From positions 1-9,131 of the forward strand of contig JAILCJ010000153.1 in assembly GCA_024680445.1 (NCBI GenBank): a DNA stretch of 9,131 nucleotides. Direction: 5' to 3'. The translations under genes and the position numbers were made by a program. A model generated the notes under the pieces. The model did no database searches. It was not told the DNA's origin and saw nothing but the letters and a program-made list of their open reading frames with translations. This stretch comes from Campylobacter sp. GTDB taxonomy: Bacteria > Campylobacterota > Campylobacteria > Campylobacterales > Campylobacteraceae. Of this stretch, positions 1-6,795 are shown piece after piece; within the stretch, counting starts at the first letter, position 1; each line of letters opens with the position of its first letter.

Positions 1-21
1 TAACGCCTTTTAATCTTAAAA

Positions 22-30
22 TGCTATAAT
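22..30 (+). promoter_or_regulatory. Extended -10 promoter for the DAHP synthase operon
   Basis: A perfect TATAAT lies at 25-30, preceded by TG at 22-23 with one base between, which makes an extended -10 element. No convincing -35 box is visible. Upstream there are only short T and A runs, as is usual for sigma-70 promoters in Campylobacter, which rely on the extended -10 and periodic AT-rich DNA. Transcription would start near position 37, giving a 5' leader of roughly 27 nt with no room for an attenuator or riboswitch. It is the only clear promoter in the window, so it probably serves much or all of the downstream gene string. The start site is inferred. Confidence 0.75.
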
Positions 31-52
31 CAAATCTTTAAAATTTTTTAAA

Positions 53-58
53 AAGGGG
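53..58 (+). promoter_or_regulatory. Ribosome binding site of DAHP synthase gene
   Basis: AAGGGG sits 5 nt upstream of the ATG at 64, a good Shine-Dalgarno match at normal spacing. It supports that ATG as the start. Confidence 0.75.
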
Positions 59-63
59 TAAAA

Positions 64-1404
64 ATGACTTGGAGCAGAGATAGTTGGAGGAATTTCAATA
101 TACTTCAACAGCCTACATATTTGGATAAGCAAGAGCTTTTAGAAGTTGAAAAAACATTAAAAAGCTATCCTCCGCTAGTATTTGCTGGCGAGGCACGAGA
201 GTTAAAAGCCGAACTAGCCAAGGTTTGCAATGGCAATGCCTTTTTGCTTCAAGGCGGGGATTGTGCCGAAAGTTTTTTGAATTTCAATGCCGTAAATATC
301 CGTGATATGTTTAAGGTAATGCTTCAAATGGCGATAGTTTTGACCTTTGCAGGTAGCTGCCCGGTTGTAAAAGTAGGGCGAGTTGCAGGACAATTTGCCA
401 AACCAAGAAGTAGCGATACCGAAAGCGTAGGCGATAAAACCTTGCCAAGCTATCGTGGCGATATCATAAATGGCTTTGAATTTGACGAAAAAGCAAGAAT
501 TCCAGACCCAAATCGCATGATAAAAGCTTACAACCAAGCTGCAAGTACCATGAACTTACTTCGTGCCTTTTCTATCGGTGGTTTGGCTGATCTTAATCAA
601 GTTCATAAATGGAATTTAGGCTTTATAAAACGAGCAGAAATAAGCGAAAAATTCGCACATTTGGCTGAAAGTTTATCTCAAACCCTTTCATTTATGCAAG
701 CATGCGGTATCACTTCGCAAAACACTCCGACCTTGCACCAAACCAAATTTTACACTTCACACGAGGCACTTTTGTTGCCTTACGAAGAGGCTTTGACAAG
801 AGAAGACAGCCTTACTGGCGAGTGGTATGATTGTTCGGCTCATATGCTTTGGATAGGCGAAAGAACAAGAGATATCAAAGACGCCCATGTGCATTTTTTA
901 AGTGGGGTTAAAAATCCTATCGGCGTAAAAATCGGTCCAAAGGCAAAGGCTGACGATATCAAAAAACTAGCCCAAGCTTTAAATCCGCAAAACGAAGCAG
1001 GGCGTTTAAATGTTATCATAAGAATGGGTGCTGAAAATATTTTAAAAGTTTTACCATCTTTGTTTAAAGAGCTAAAAAGCGAGGGTTTAAATATAATTTA
1101 TAGCATAGACCCTATGCACGGAAATACGATAAAAACGCAAAATAACTATAAAACCAGAGAATTTGACAAAATTTTAAGTGAAGTAAAAAGTTTCTTTGAA
1201 ATTTCAAGAGCCGAGGGGGTATATCCGGGCGGAGTTCATCTTGAAATGACAGGTCAAGATGTTACAGAATGCACGGGTGGAGCGTTTAATGTAACACAAG
1301 AAGCACTTGCAAATAGATATGAAACTCAGTGCGATCCAAGACTAAATGCAGATCAAGCACTTGAACTTGCATTTTTGATAGCGGATTTGCTAAAAAAGGC
1401 ATAA
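64..1404 (+). CDS. aroG: Class II 3-deoxy-D-arabino-heptulosonate 7-phosphate (DAHP) synthase
   Basis: This cytoplasmic enzyme condenses phosphoenolpyruvate with erythrose 4-phosphate to DAHP, the first step of the shikimate pathway to chorismate and the aromatic amino acids. At 446 residues it has the usual length of the class II (plant/mycobacterial) family. Family motifs are intact: QGGDCAESF at 63-71 with the metal-ligand Cys67, [12 protein letters not shown] at 105-116, PSYRGD at 128-133, GERTR at 265-269, DPMHGN at 349-354 with His352, [12 protein letters not shown] at 392-403 with Glu394, and CDPRLN at 423-428 with Asp424. Cys, His, Glu and Asp match the four metal ligands known from the Mycobacterium tuberculosis enzyme. 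It is first in the gene string, just behind the promoter, with a good Shine-Dalgarno site. Class II genes are named aroF, aroG or aroH depending on the organism, so the symbol is a convention. Feedback control cannot be judged from the sequence. Confidence 0.97.
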   Translation: MTWSRDSWRNFNILQQPTYLDKQELLEVEKTLKSYPPLVFAGEARELKAELAKVCNGNAFLLQGGDCAESFLNFNAVNIRDMFKVMLQMAIVLTFAGSCPVVKVGRVAGQFAKPRSSDTESVGDKTLPSYRGDIINGFEFDEKARIPDPNRMIKAYNQAASTMNLLRAFSIGGLADLNQVHKWNLGFIKRAEISEKFAHLAESLSQTLSFMQACGITSQNTPTLHQTKFYTSHEALLLPYEEALTREDSLTGEWYDCSAHMLWIGERTRDIKDAHVHFLSGVKNPIGVKIGPKAKADDIKKLAQALNPQNEAGRLNVIIRMGAENILKVLPSLFKELKSEGLNIIYSIDPMHGNTIKTQNNYKTREFDKILSEVKSFFEISRAEGVYPGGVHLEMTGQDVTECTGGAFNVTQEALANRYETQCDPRLNADQALELAFLIADLLKKA

Positions 1405-1420
1405 AATCAATATACAAAAA

Positions 1421-1426
1421 AAAGGA
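1421..1426 (+). promoter_or_regulatory. Ribosome binding site of YpdA-like gene
   Basis: AAAGGA lies 6 nt before the ATG at 1433, inside the 28-bp gap after the DAHP synthase gene. The gap is almost all A on the coding strand (A8, GG, A8). It holds no terminator hairpin and no recognisable promoter, so read-through from the upstream gene is likely. Confidence 0.65.
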
Positions 1427-1432
1427 AAAAAA

Positions 1433-2401
1433 ATGGCAGAAATTTATGATTTACTTGTTGTTGGTGGGGGACCATGTGGTATCGCCTCTGTCGTAGAGGC
1501 TAAAAATGCGGGACTAAAAAACATTATCCTGCTTGAAAAAGGCGAAAATCATATGCAAACTATAAGGAAATTTTATAAAGACAACAAAAGAGTCGATAAA
1601 GAATATAAAGGGCAAGATAGCACGATTCACGGCATAGTTGCCTTTGAAGACGGCACGAAAGAAAGCACGCTTGATTTTTTTGATAAATTGCTTGATGACG
1701 GCAAATTTGAAGCTAAATTTAATTCAGAAGTCGAAAGTATAAAAAAAGAGGGCGATATTTTTAATGTTGTAACAGCACAAGGCGTTTATAAAGCCAAATA
1801 TGTAATGGTAGCTATCGGAAAAATGGGGCGTCCAAATAAGCCGGATTATAAACTTCCGCCATCTTTAAATTCGATTATAAATTTTAACCTAAACAAATGT
1901 TCTAGAAAGGAAAAGGTTTTGGTTGTTGGTGGCGGAAATTCAGCCGTCGAATACGCCATAGAGCTTTGTGAATACAACAAAACCACGATAGCATACCGAA
2001 AAGATGTTTTTTCAAGGGTAAATGATACAAACAAAAATGCTTTATTTGAACTAGAAAAAGCTGGTAAGTTAAAAATAAGACTAAATCACGATATTACCGA
2101 GCTTGAAAACGAATCTGGTAGGGTAAAAGTGCATTTTAGCAACGGCAAAATCAGAGTTTATGACAGGATAGTTTATGCTATCGGCGGTTCAAACCCTATT
2201 GATTTTTTACAAAAATGTGGTATACAAATGGATGAGGGTGGCAATCCTATAGTCGATGAAACAACTTTACAAAGTAATATCGAAGGACTTTATATAGGTG
2301 GTGATATAGTGCTTAAAAACGGCGGCTCCATAGTTGTCGGACTAAATCATGCTCATAATGTCATACAAGATATACTTAGTAAAAATAAAGGTAAAAGTTG
2401 A
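1433..2401 (+). CDS. YpdA-like FAD/NAD(P)-dependent oxidoreductase
   Basis: A 322-residue two-dinucleotide-binding-domain flavoprotein related to thioredoxin reductase. The N-terminal FAD-binding glycine loop is GGGPCG (11-16), with an acidic residue, Glu35, ending the second strand. A second glycine loop, GGGNSA (166-171), should bind NAD(P)H. GLYIGGD (285-291) is the usual C-terminal FAD contact. There is no CxxC redox pair, so it is not a thioredoxin reductase. The cysteine inside the first glycine loop (Cys15) is the hallmark of the YpdA/Bdr family, where the matching Cys14 of Staphylococcus aureus YpdA is needed for bacillithiol disulfide reduction. Similar proteins in Campylobacter (Cj0559, from memory) are annotated only as oxidoreductases, and I know of no bacillithiol pathway in this genus, so the substrate is unknown. 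A ferredoxin/flavodoxin-NADP reductase role is an alternative. The stop codon overlaps the start of the next gene by 4 nt. Confidence 0.85.
   Translation: MAEIYDLLVVGGGPCGIASVVEAKNAGLKNIILLEKGENHMQTIRKFYKDNKRVDKEYKGQDSTIHGIVAFEDGTKESTLDFFDKLLDDGKFEAKFNSEVESIKKEGDIFNVVTAQGVYKAKYVMVAIGKMGRPNKPDYKLPPSLNSIINFNLNKCSRKEKVLVVGGGNSAVEYAIELCEYNKTTIAYRKDVFSRVNDTNKNALFELEKAGKLKIRLNHDITELENESGRVKVHFSNGKIRVYDRIVYAIGGSNPIDFLQKCGIQMDEGGNPIVDETTLQSNIEGLYIGGDIVLKNGGSIVVGLNHAHNVIQDILSKNKGKS
2387..2391 (+). promoter_or_regulatory. Ribosome binding site that supports a TTG start
   Basis: AAAGG lies 6 nt before the TTG at 2398, inside the end of the YpdA-like gene. An in-frame TAA at 2392-2394 rules out any start further upstream. 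The next in-frame ATG (2431) lies in the middle of the predicted membrane segment and has no comparable site. Together these point to TTG as the real start. Confidence 0.65.
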
Positions 2402-4518
2402 AAATTACAAAATTCATTGTTTATGTTGTAATGCTTGGAATTTTGGCTTATATTATTGGTAATGCTATCATTACCAAACCTCAAAATGCTAAAAAAAGTC
2501 AAAATTCTCAAAGTTTAAAATTCTCTGATTTGCCAGAAAATGAAAAAAACAGATACATAGACAAAAATATACTAAATCAATACGGCAGTTATATCACACC
2601 AAAAAGCTACACCCAAAATTTCGCAGTTAGCGAAGATAACGGCACGAGCATACTTGAACTTTTAAGTCAAAACAAGGCTTTGGTCGCCGATAATGTCGAT
2701 CTTGGTGAAAAAAATTTAGAGCTTATAGACAGGCTTGACACACTTACAAGAAAATTAAATTCGCAAAAAAGTGAGTTAAATAGCCAAAATAACGAAGCTT
2801 TGAAACAACAAGAAGAGCAACATTATGAAAATATCCAAAAAATAACCCAAGAATTAAGTCAAACTCAAAAAGAAAAATTTGAGATAATCTCAAACTATGA
2901 AAAACAGCTCACCGCTTACAAAAACGAGCTAGATAAACTCATGCAAGATGCCGATAAAAAGAGCAGTTTTAGCAATGAAGAATTTTTGCGTTTTAAACAA
3001 GAAAGCGATGCGAATCAAAGCCAACTTTTGCAAGAAAATGAGCTTTTAAAGAAAGATTTGCAAGATATTAAAAACGAAAATAGGGATTTAGTTAGCCTAA
3101 AAGAAGAGTTAAATCTTGCAAATACTCAACTTGAAACGCTTAAAAGTGAAAGCAAAAAAGAGATAGTCATGGTCGCTGATGGCTATGATATGCAAACAAA
3201 AATGCTAGAAGATGAGCTTTCAAATAAATCCAACAAGATAATAGACCTAAACTCAAACATACAAAATTTAAAATCTCAACTTAGCGATGTTAAGAGCTTG
3301 TTAGAAACAAATATGCAAAGTTTGCAAAACGAAAGAGAGCATAATAAAAAACTAGGTCAAGACATTATAAATTTGATGTCTGAAAATTTGGAGTTAAATT
3401 CTACAAAAAAACGACTCTCGGATGCGGAATTTTTGCTTGAAAACGAGCAGAAAATCAACAAGGCATTAAACAAAAGTATAAAGGACTTAAAAAGTCAAAA
3501 TGCCGAGTTAAATGTAACTTTATCTAAGATGGATGAGCTAAATTCTGAACTTGTATACGAGCAAAACAAAAGCACAAATTTAAATCAAGTTTTAAGAGAT
3601 CTAAAAACTAAAAATATCGAATTAAGCGGAAAACTTGCCAAAAAAGACGAATTTATCGCAAAACTTAGCGATAATATAAGCAAACTCAAACTATCATTTG
3701 ATACAAATTTGCGTAGTTTAAAAGAAAGCCAAAGCGACCTTATAAACACAAAAGCGGAGTTAAAAAGTAAGCAAAGTGAGCTAGAAAATTTGCAAAAAAG
3801 AGCCGATGTCGATATGAAAAACTATGAAATTTTAGCCTCTCAACTAAATAAATTGAAAAAACAGCACGGCATAAATAAGCAAGATTTTAGCAACGAAGCA
3901 ACCATAAGAGAACTTGAAGAAAAACTTGCAAAAAGTAAACAAGTTCTTGAAGAAAATAACAAAACCATAAGCGAACTAAATGCCAAAATTTCAACGTTAA
4001 ATACAAAAAACATAAGCGAAAAAGAATACTATAAAAAGATAGAAGAACTCTCAAAAGATATAGAGGCTAGTTTAAACAACCAAGATAAACTTGAAGATGA
4101 AAACACAAATTTAAAGGTGCTTTTGCAGGCTCAAACTCGCCCAGAAGTGCCTAAAAAAGTGGTTTTTGTATCGCAAGTAGAGTGCAACGACCTTGATGGC
4201 AGAAACGAACCAAATGCTATGTGCAAAAACGCCATTAGCAACTTTTTGCAAAGATATAATGCAAATTATTTGTATGAAATCACTGCCATAGTCGATGAAA
4301 AGGGGCTTGGATTGCCTTATGATGTGATTAAAAATATCAAAAAAGACGACCTTGCAAGGCTTGAAAAATTTGCAAACGAAGGCGTGGGTAACGAACGTGC
4401 CAGAATAGCAGCAAGACTTATAAAGGACGAATTTGGCGATTTTGCGAGGATAAGTTACGCAGCCGATGTCATAGTCAAAGAAAATTCCAGAGGCTTTATC
4501 ATCAAGGCATATAGATGA
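2398..4518 (+). CDS. Membrane-anchored long coiled-coil protein with OmpA-like C-terminal domain
   Basis: I do not recognise this 706-residue protein by name. It starts with TTG, overlapping the upstream stop as TTGA. Residues 6-24 form one hydrophobic helix (a membrane anchor or uncleaved signal), followed by a polar linker to about 85. Residues 86-580 are rich in K, E, L, N, Q and S in heptad-like spacing, with no cysteine and almost no proline, so a very long coiled coil is expected. The C-terminal domain (about 588-706) reads as strand, helix, strand, helix, strand, strand. It has two cysteines (596, 609), a strand ending in Asp633 and Gly636, an ERAR helix (Arg667), and a closing strand. 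This pattern resembles the OmpA/Pal peptidoglycan-binding fold, in which an Asp and an Arg hold diaminopimelate. The match is remote and inferred. The most likely role is a periplasmic envelope or cell-wall-linked structural protein, but a cytoplasmic orientation cannot be excluded because positive charge flanks both sides of the helix. Confidence 0.85.
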   Translation: MKITKFIVYVVMLGILAYIIGNAIITKPQNAKKSQNSQSLKFSDLPENEKNRYIDKNILNQYGSYITPKSYTQNFAVSEDNGTSILELLSQNKALVADNVDLGEKNLELIDRLDTLTRKLNSQKSELNSQNNEALKQQEEQHYENIQKITQELSQTQKEKFEIISNYEKQLTAYKNELDKLMQDADKKSSFSNEEFLRFKQESDANQSQLLQENELLKKDLQDIKNENRDLVSLKEELNLANTQLETLKSESKKEIVMVADGYDMQTKMLEDELSNKSNKIIDLNSNIQNLKSQLSDVKSLLETNMQSLQNEREHNKKLGQDIINLMSENLELNSTKKRLSDAEFLLENEQKINKALNKSIKDLKSQNAELNVTLSKMDELNSELVYEQNKSTNLNQVLRDLKTKNIELSGKLAKKDEFIAKLSDNISKLKLSFDTNLRSLKESQSDLINTKAELKSKQSELENLQKRADVDMKNYEILASQLNKLKKQHGINKQDFSNEATIRELEEKLAKSKQVLEENNKTISELNAKISTLNTKNISEKEYYKKIEELSKDIEASLNNQDKLEDENTNLKVLLQAQTRPEVPKKVVFVSQVECNDLDGRNEPNAMCKNAISNFLQRYNANYLYEITAIVDEKGLGLPYDVIKNIKKDDLARLEKFANEGVGNERARIAARLIKDEFGDFARISYAADVIVKENSRGFIIKAYR
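3445..3669 (+). repeat. Diverged tandem duplication (38-residue offset) inside the coiled coil
   Basis: Residues 350-386 (3445-3555) and 388-424 (3559-3669) of the coiled-coil protein align without gaps. By my hand count 15 of 37 positions are identical, including EQ at the start, LN, DLK, N-x-EL and K-x-DE. The likeness is clearer in protein than in DNA, which suggests an old duplication. Low-complexity coiled coils can give chance similarity, so this is only moderately certain. Confidence 0.5.
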
Positions 4519-5210
4519 TACTTTTTCAGCATCCAAGCGGTTATAGATATAACAGCGATAGCTTGTTTTTGTATGATTTTATAAGTGAATTCAAGCCAAG
4601 CGGTAAGCTTTTGGATGTTGGTTGCGGTTGCGGAATTTTAGGGCTTTTGTTAAAACGAGATTTTGCTAAAATCGAGCTTTTTGGCATAGATAAACAAGGC
4701 ATAAATATAGAAATTTCAAAGCAAAATGCCAAAACAAATGACTTAGAGGCAAATTTTTTTCAAGGCGATTTTTGCGAATTTAAAAGCGAAGAGAGGTTTG
4801 ATTTTATAGTTTCGAATCCGCCTTTTTACCATGACGGCGTTAAACAAAGTCAAAATTCGCATATGAATATAAGCAAATACGAACACCATTTGAGTTTAAA
4901 AAAATTTTTGAGCGTTGCAAATTCTCATCTAAAACCAAATGGCACGCTTTGTTTTTGTTACGAAGCAGGGCGGGTTGATGAAATTTTTAGTGAGTTAAAA
5001 GAGTTTAAACTAAAAGCGATTTGTATGAAATTTGTTTATGCTAAGCAGGGTGCTATGGCAAAACTTGTTTTGCTTACGGTAAAGAAAAATTCGCGTTCTT
5101 TGCTTAAAATTTTAGAACCGCTGTATGCAAAAGAGGGCGTAAATTTTAGCAAAGAAGCAGGGCGAATTTATGCAAAAGCCAACACTACAAGTAAAGATTA
5201 TGCGATATGA
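4515..5210 (+). CDS. TrmN6-like class I SAM-dependent (adenine-N6) methyltransferase
   Basis: A 231-residue methyltransferase. The N-terminal segment HPSGYRYNSDSLFLYDF (6-22) is characteristic of the TrmN6/YfiC family, which methylates N6 of A37 in tRNA1(Val). The SAM-binding loop is LLDVGCGCG (32-40), and Asp59 after the second strand (FGID) is placed to hold the ribose. The catalytic NPPF motif (101-104) is typical of enzymes that methylate an exocyclic amine of adenine or glutamine. The C-terminal end (after about 183, LVLLTV) also follows the family. The start ATG overlaps the previous stop as ATGA (4515-4518), with AAGG 7 nt upstream, so translation is probably coupled. It corresponds to C. 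jejuni Cj0495 by order and type. The methyltransferase fold and family are clear; the exact tRNA target is inferred. Another adenine-modifying role on RNA is possible. Confidence 0.88.
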   Translation: MILFQHPSGYRYNSDSLFLYDFISEFKPSGKLLDVGCGCGILGLLLKRDFAKIELFGIDKQGINIEISKQNAKTNDLEANFFQGDFCEFKSEERFDFIVSNPPFYHDGVKQSQNSHMNISKYEHHLSLKKFLSVANSHLKPNGTLCFCYEAGRVDEIFSELKEFKLKAICMKFVYAKQGAMAKLVLLTVKKNSRSLLKILEPLYAKEGVNFSKEAGRIYAKANTTSKDYAI

Positions 5211-5572
5211 AACAAGATGGTTTTTGCTTTGAATTTGACCCTAGTTTTTGCAAGGATTGCGGTGGTAAATGTTGCACCGGCGAAAGTGGATATATCTGGA
5301 TAAATGATACTGAAATTTCGGCACTTTCAAAGCATTTTGAACTTTGCGAAGATGAGTTTAAAAAACTTTTTTTATTTAAAGAAAATAACAAATTTAGTAT
5401 CAAAGAAAAGCCATATAAAGACGGCTTTGCTTGTGTATTTTTTGACGAAAGAAATAAAAATTGTGCTATTTATGAGTTTAGACCGACGCAGTGCCGAACT
5501 TTTCCGTTTTGGTCGCATTTCAAACAGAATTTAAAGGAGTTGCAAGAAGAATGTATTGGCGTAAAATTTTAA
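5207..5572 (+). CDS. YkgJ-family cysteine cluster protein
   Basis: A small 121-residue protein of the YkgJ/UPF0153 type, a family thought to bind a metal or iron-sulfur cluster but with no settled function. The cysteines fall in the family pattern: Cys15, Cys18, Cys22 and Cys23 in an N-terminal cluster, then Cys76, Cys86 and Cys96 in the typical arrangement C-x9-C-AIYEFRPTQ-C followed by RTFPFW. Cys7, Cys47 and Cys116 are extra. The ATG overlaps the methyltransferase stop as ATGA (5207-5210). No good Shine-Dalgarno is present (only AAAG about 10 nt upstream), so it probably depends on coupling. Its 3' end overlaps the next gene by 22 nt. It matches Cj0496 in position. The protein is cytoplasmic as far as can be seen, with no signal or membrane segment. 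Confidence 0.88.
   Translation: MKQDGFCFEFDPSFCKDCGGKCCTGESGYIWINDTEISALSKHFELCEDEFKKLFLFKENNKFSIKEKPYKDGFACVFFDERNKNCAIYEFRPTQCRTFPFWSHFKQNLKELQEECIGVKF
5533..5539 (+). promoter_or_regulatory. Ribosome binding site within the YkgJ gene, selecting the TPR protein start
   Basis: AAAGGAG lies 11 nt before the ATG at 5551. The spacing is a little long, but it is the strongest Shine-Dalgarno match nearby. It supports starting the TPR protein at 5551 rather than at the in-frame ATG at 5491. Confidence 0.55.
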
Positions 5573-6795
5573 TCATACTTTCATTTTTGATTTTTGCACA
5601 GGCAAAAAGTATAGATGAAAATATCGAAATTTTCAAGGCTATGAACTATCTTAATCAAGGCGAATATCAAAAAAGTATGCAAATTTATAAAAATCTTTTT
5701 GAGCATACAAAAAAATCAGCTTATTTAAAAGAAGCCATTAAGGTTGCCTTGGATCTAAGAGATCAGGCTGGACTTAGCAAACTTATAAAATTGGGTGATA
5801 ATTATTTAAAAGATGACTTGGAATTTTTGCAGTATAAAGCCATGTGTTTAGCAAATGATTCTAAATTTGATGAGGCAAAAAAATTGCTCTTGCAAATCAC
5901 TAAACAAGACAAGACAAACGATAAAAATTTTATATTATTAGGCACGATATATTCGCTAACGAACGAGCAAGATAAAGCACTTAAAGCATTTTTGAAAGCT
6001 TATGAGATAAATGAAAATTCAGAAAATCTTATAAGGGCGGTAAGCATCATGCTTACGCAATTTAACGATATAAACGAAAGCATAAATCTTTTGCAAAAAT
6101 ATAAAGAGAAAAATGCTTGCGATTTAAATACTTGCATGTTATTGCTTGAACTTTACGAAAAACGTTCGCAATTTGATAAAATTCCGCCACTTTGCGAAGA
6201 AATTTATGAGCTAAACGATGACGAAAGATTTATAAATAGAGCCCTTGGTGGCTATGTTTATAACAAGGATAGAAAAAGTTTTGATGCCTTGTTAGCAAAG
6301 CATAATTTTGATAAAGAACTTGTGATGCAAGCCTATATGAATTTTGGCGATTTTGATAAGGCGTATGAGAGTGCAAAAAAGCTTTACGACGAAACAAAAC
6401 AGCCAAAATACAGGGCTTACATGGGAGTTGTGAGCTATGAAAAACATCAAAAAAAATTAAACGATAAGATCCTAAAAAATATAGTTAATGATTTTGAAGC
6501 AAGTGTCGTGCAAACAAACGAGGGCTTTTTTCTAAATTATTATGGCTATTTGCTAATAGATCATGATTTGGATATAAAAAAGGGCGTTGAACTTGTAAAA
6601 AAAGCCTTAGATTTGGAGCCAGATACGCCTCATTATGTCGATTCGCTTGCTTGGGGATATTATAAACTTGGACGTTGCACGGAAGCCAAAACACTTATGG
6701 ACGGAGCAAATAAAGACGAAAATTTTGCCAAAGAACCAGAAGCCATAGAACATACAAAACTCATCGATCAATGCGTTAAAAAGGGTAAAAAATGA
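5551..6795 (+). CDS. Exported tetratricopeptide repeat protein
   Basis: With the start at 5551 the protein has 414 residues and begins with a classic signal peptide: MYWRK, then a hydrophobic core [10 protein letters not shown], then AQA with cleavage expected after residue 18. The frame stays open upstream to an ATG at 5491, but those 20 residues would bury the signal, so I reject that start. TPR-like helical pairs are seen at about 24-57, 92-119, 124-157, 192-223, 326-359 and 360-390. The C-terminal pair contains [14 protein letters not shown] (362-375), close to the DSLGW-type motif of proteobacterial TPR proteins such as the LbcA lipoprotein, a protease adaptor in Pseudomonas. It is the positional equivalent of C. 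jejuni Cj0497, annotated as a lipoprotein as I recall. Here no lipobox cysteine is present, so the mature protein should be soluble in the periplasm. Partners are unknown; protein-protein binding is the inferred role. It overlaps YkgJ by 22 nt and trpC by 4 nt. Confidence 0.85.
   Translation: MYWRKILIILSFLIFAQAKSIDENIEIFKAMNYLNQGEYQKSMQIYKNLFEHTKKSAYLKEAIKVALDLRDQAGLSKLIKLGDNYLKDDLEFLQYKAMCLANDSKFDEAKKLLLQITKQDKTNDKNFILLGTIYSLTNEQDKALKAFLKAYEINENSENLIRAVSIMLTQFNDINESINLLQKYKEKNACDLNTCMLLLELYEKRSQFDKIPPLCEEIYELNDDERFINRALGGYVYNKDRKSFDALLAKHNFDKELVMQAYMNFGDFDKAYESAKKLYDETKQPKYRAYMGVVSYEKHQKKLNDKILKNIVNDFEASVVQTNEGFFLNYYGYLLIDHDLDIKKGVELVKKALDLEPDTPHYVDSLAWGYYKLGRCTEAKTLMDGANKDENFAKEPEAIEHTKLIDQCVKKGKK
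6781..6785 (+). promoter_or_regulatory. Ribosome binding site of trpC
   Basis: AAGGG lies 6 nt before the trpC ATG at 6792 and inside the last codons of the TPR gene. Combined with the ATGA overlap, it gives both a direct binding site and coupling. Confidence 0.65.

Noticed and set aside
1..21. A TAA at 1-3 that might end an upstream gene
   Set aside because: Three bases at the edge cannot show a coding frame.
214..537. Open frame of 107 codons on the minus strand within the DAHP synthase gene
   Set aside because: It is opposite the conserved active-site region of a clear enzyme gene and has no domain of its own.
4111..4536. Open frame of 141 codons on the minus strand opposite the end of the coiled-coil gene
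   Set aside because: It lies almost wholly opposite a well-supported gene with normal domain structure, has no recognisable domain, and has no upstream signals. It is a shadow frame.
5304..5534. Open frame of 76 codons on the plus strand inside the YkgJ-type gene
   Set aside because: It is a different frame of a gene with the full family cysteine pattern, and nothing suggests it is translated.
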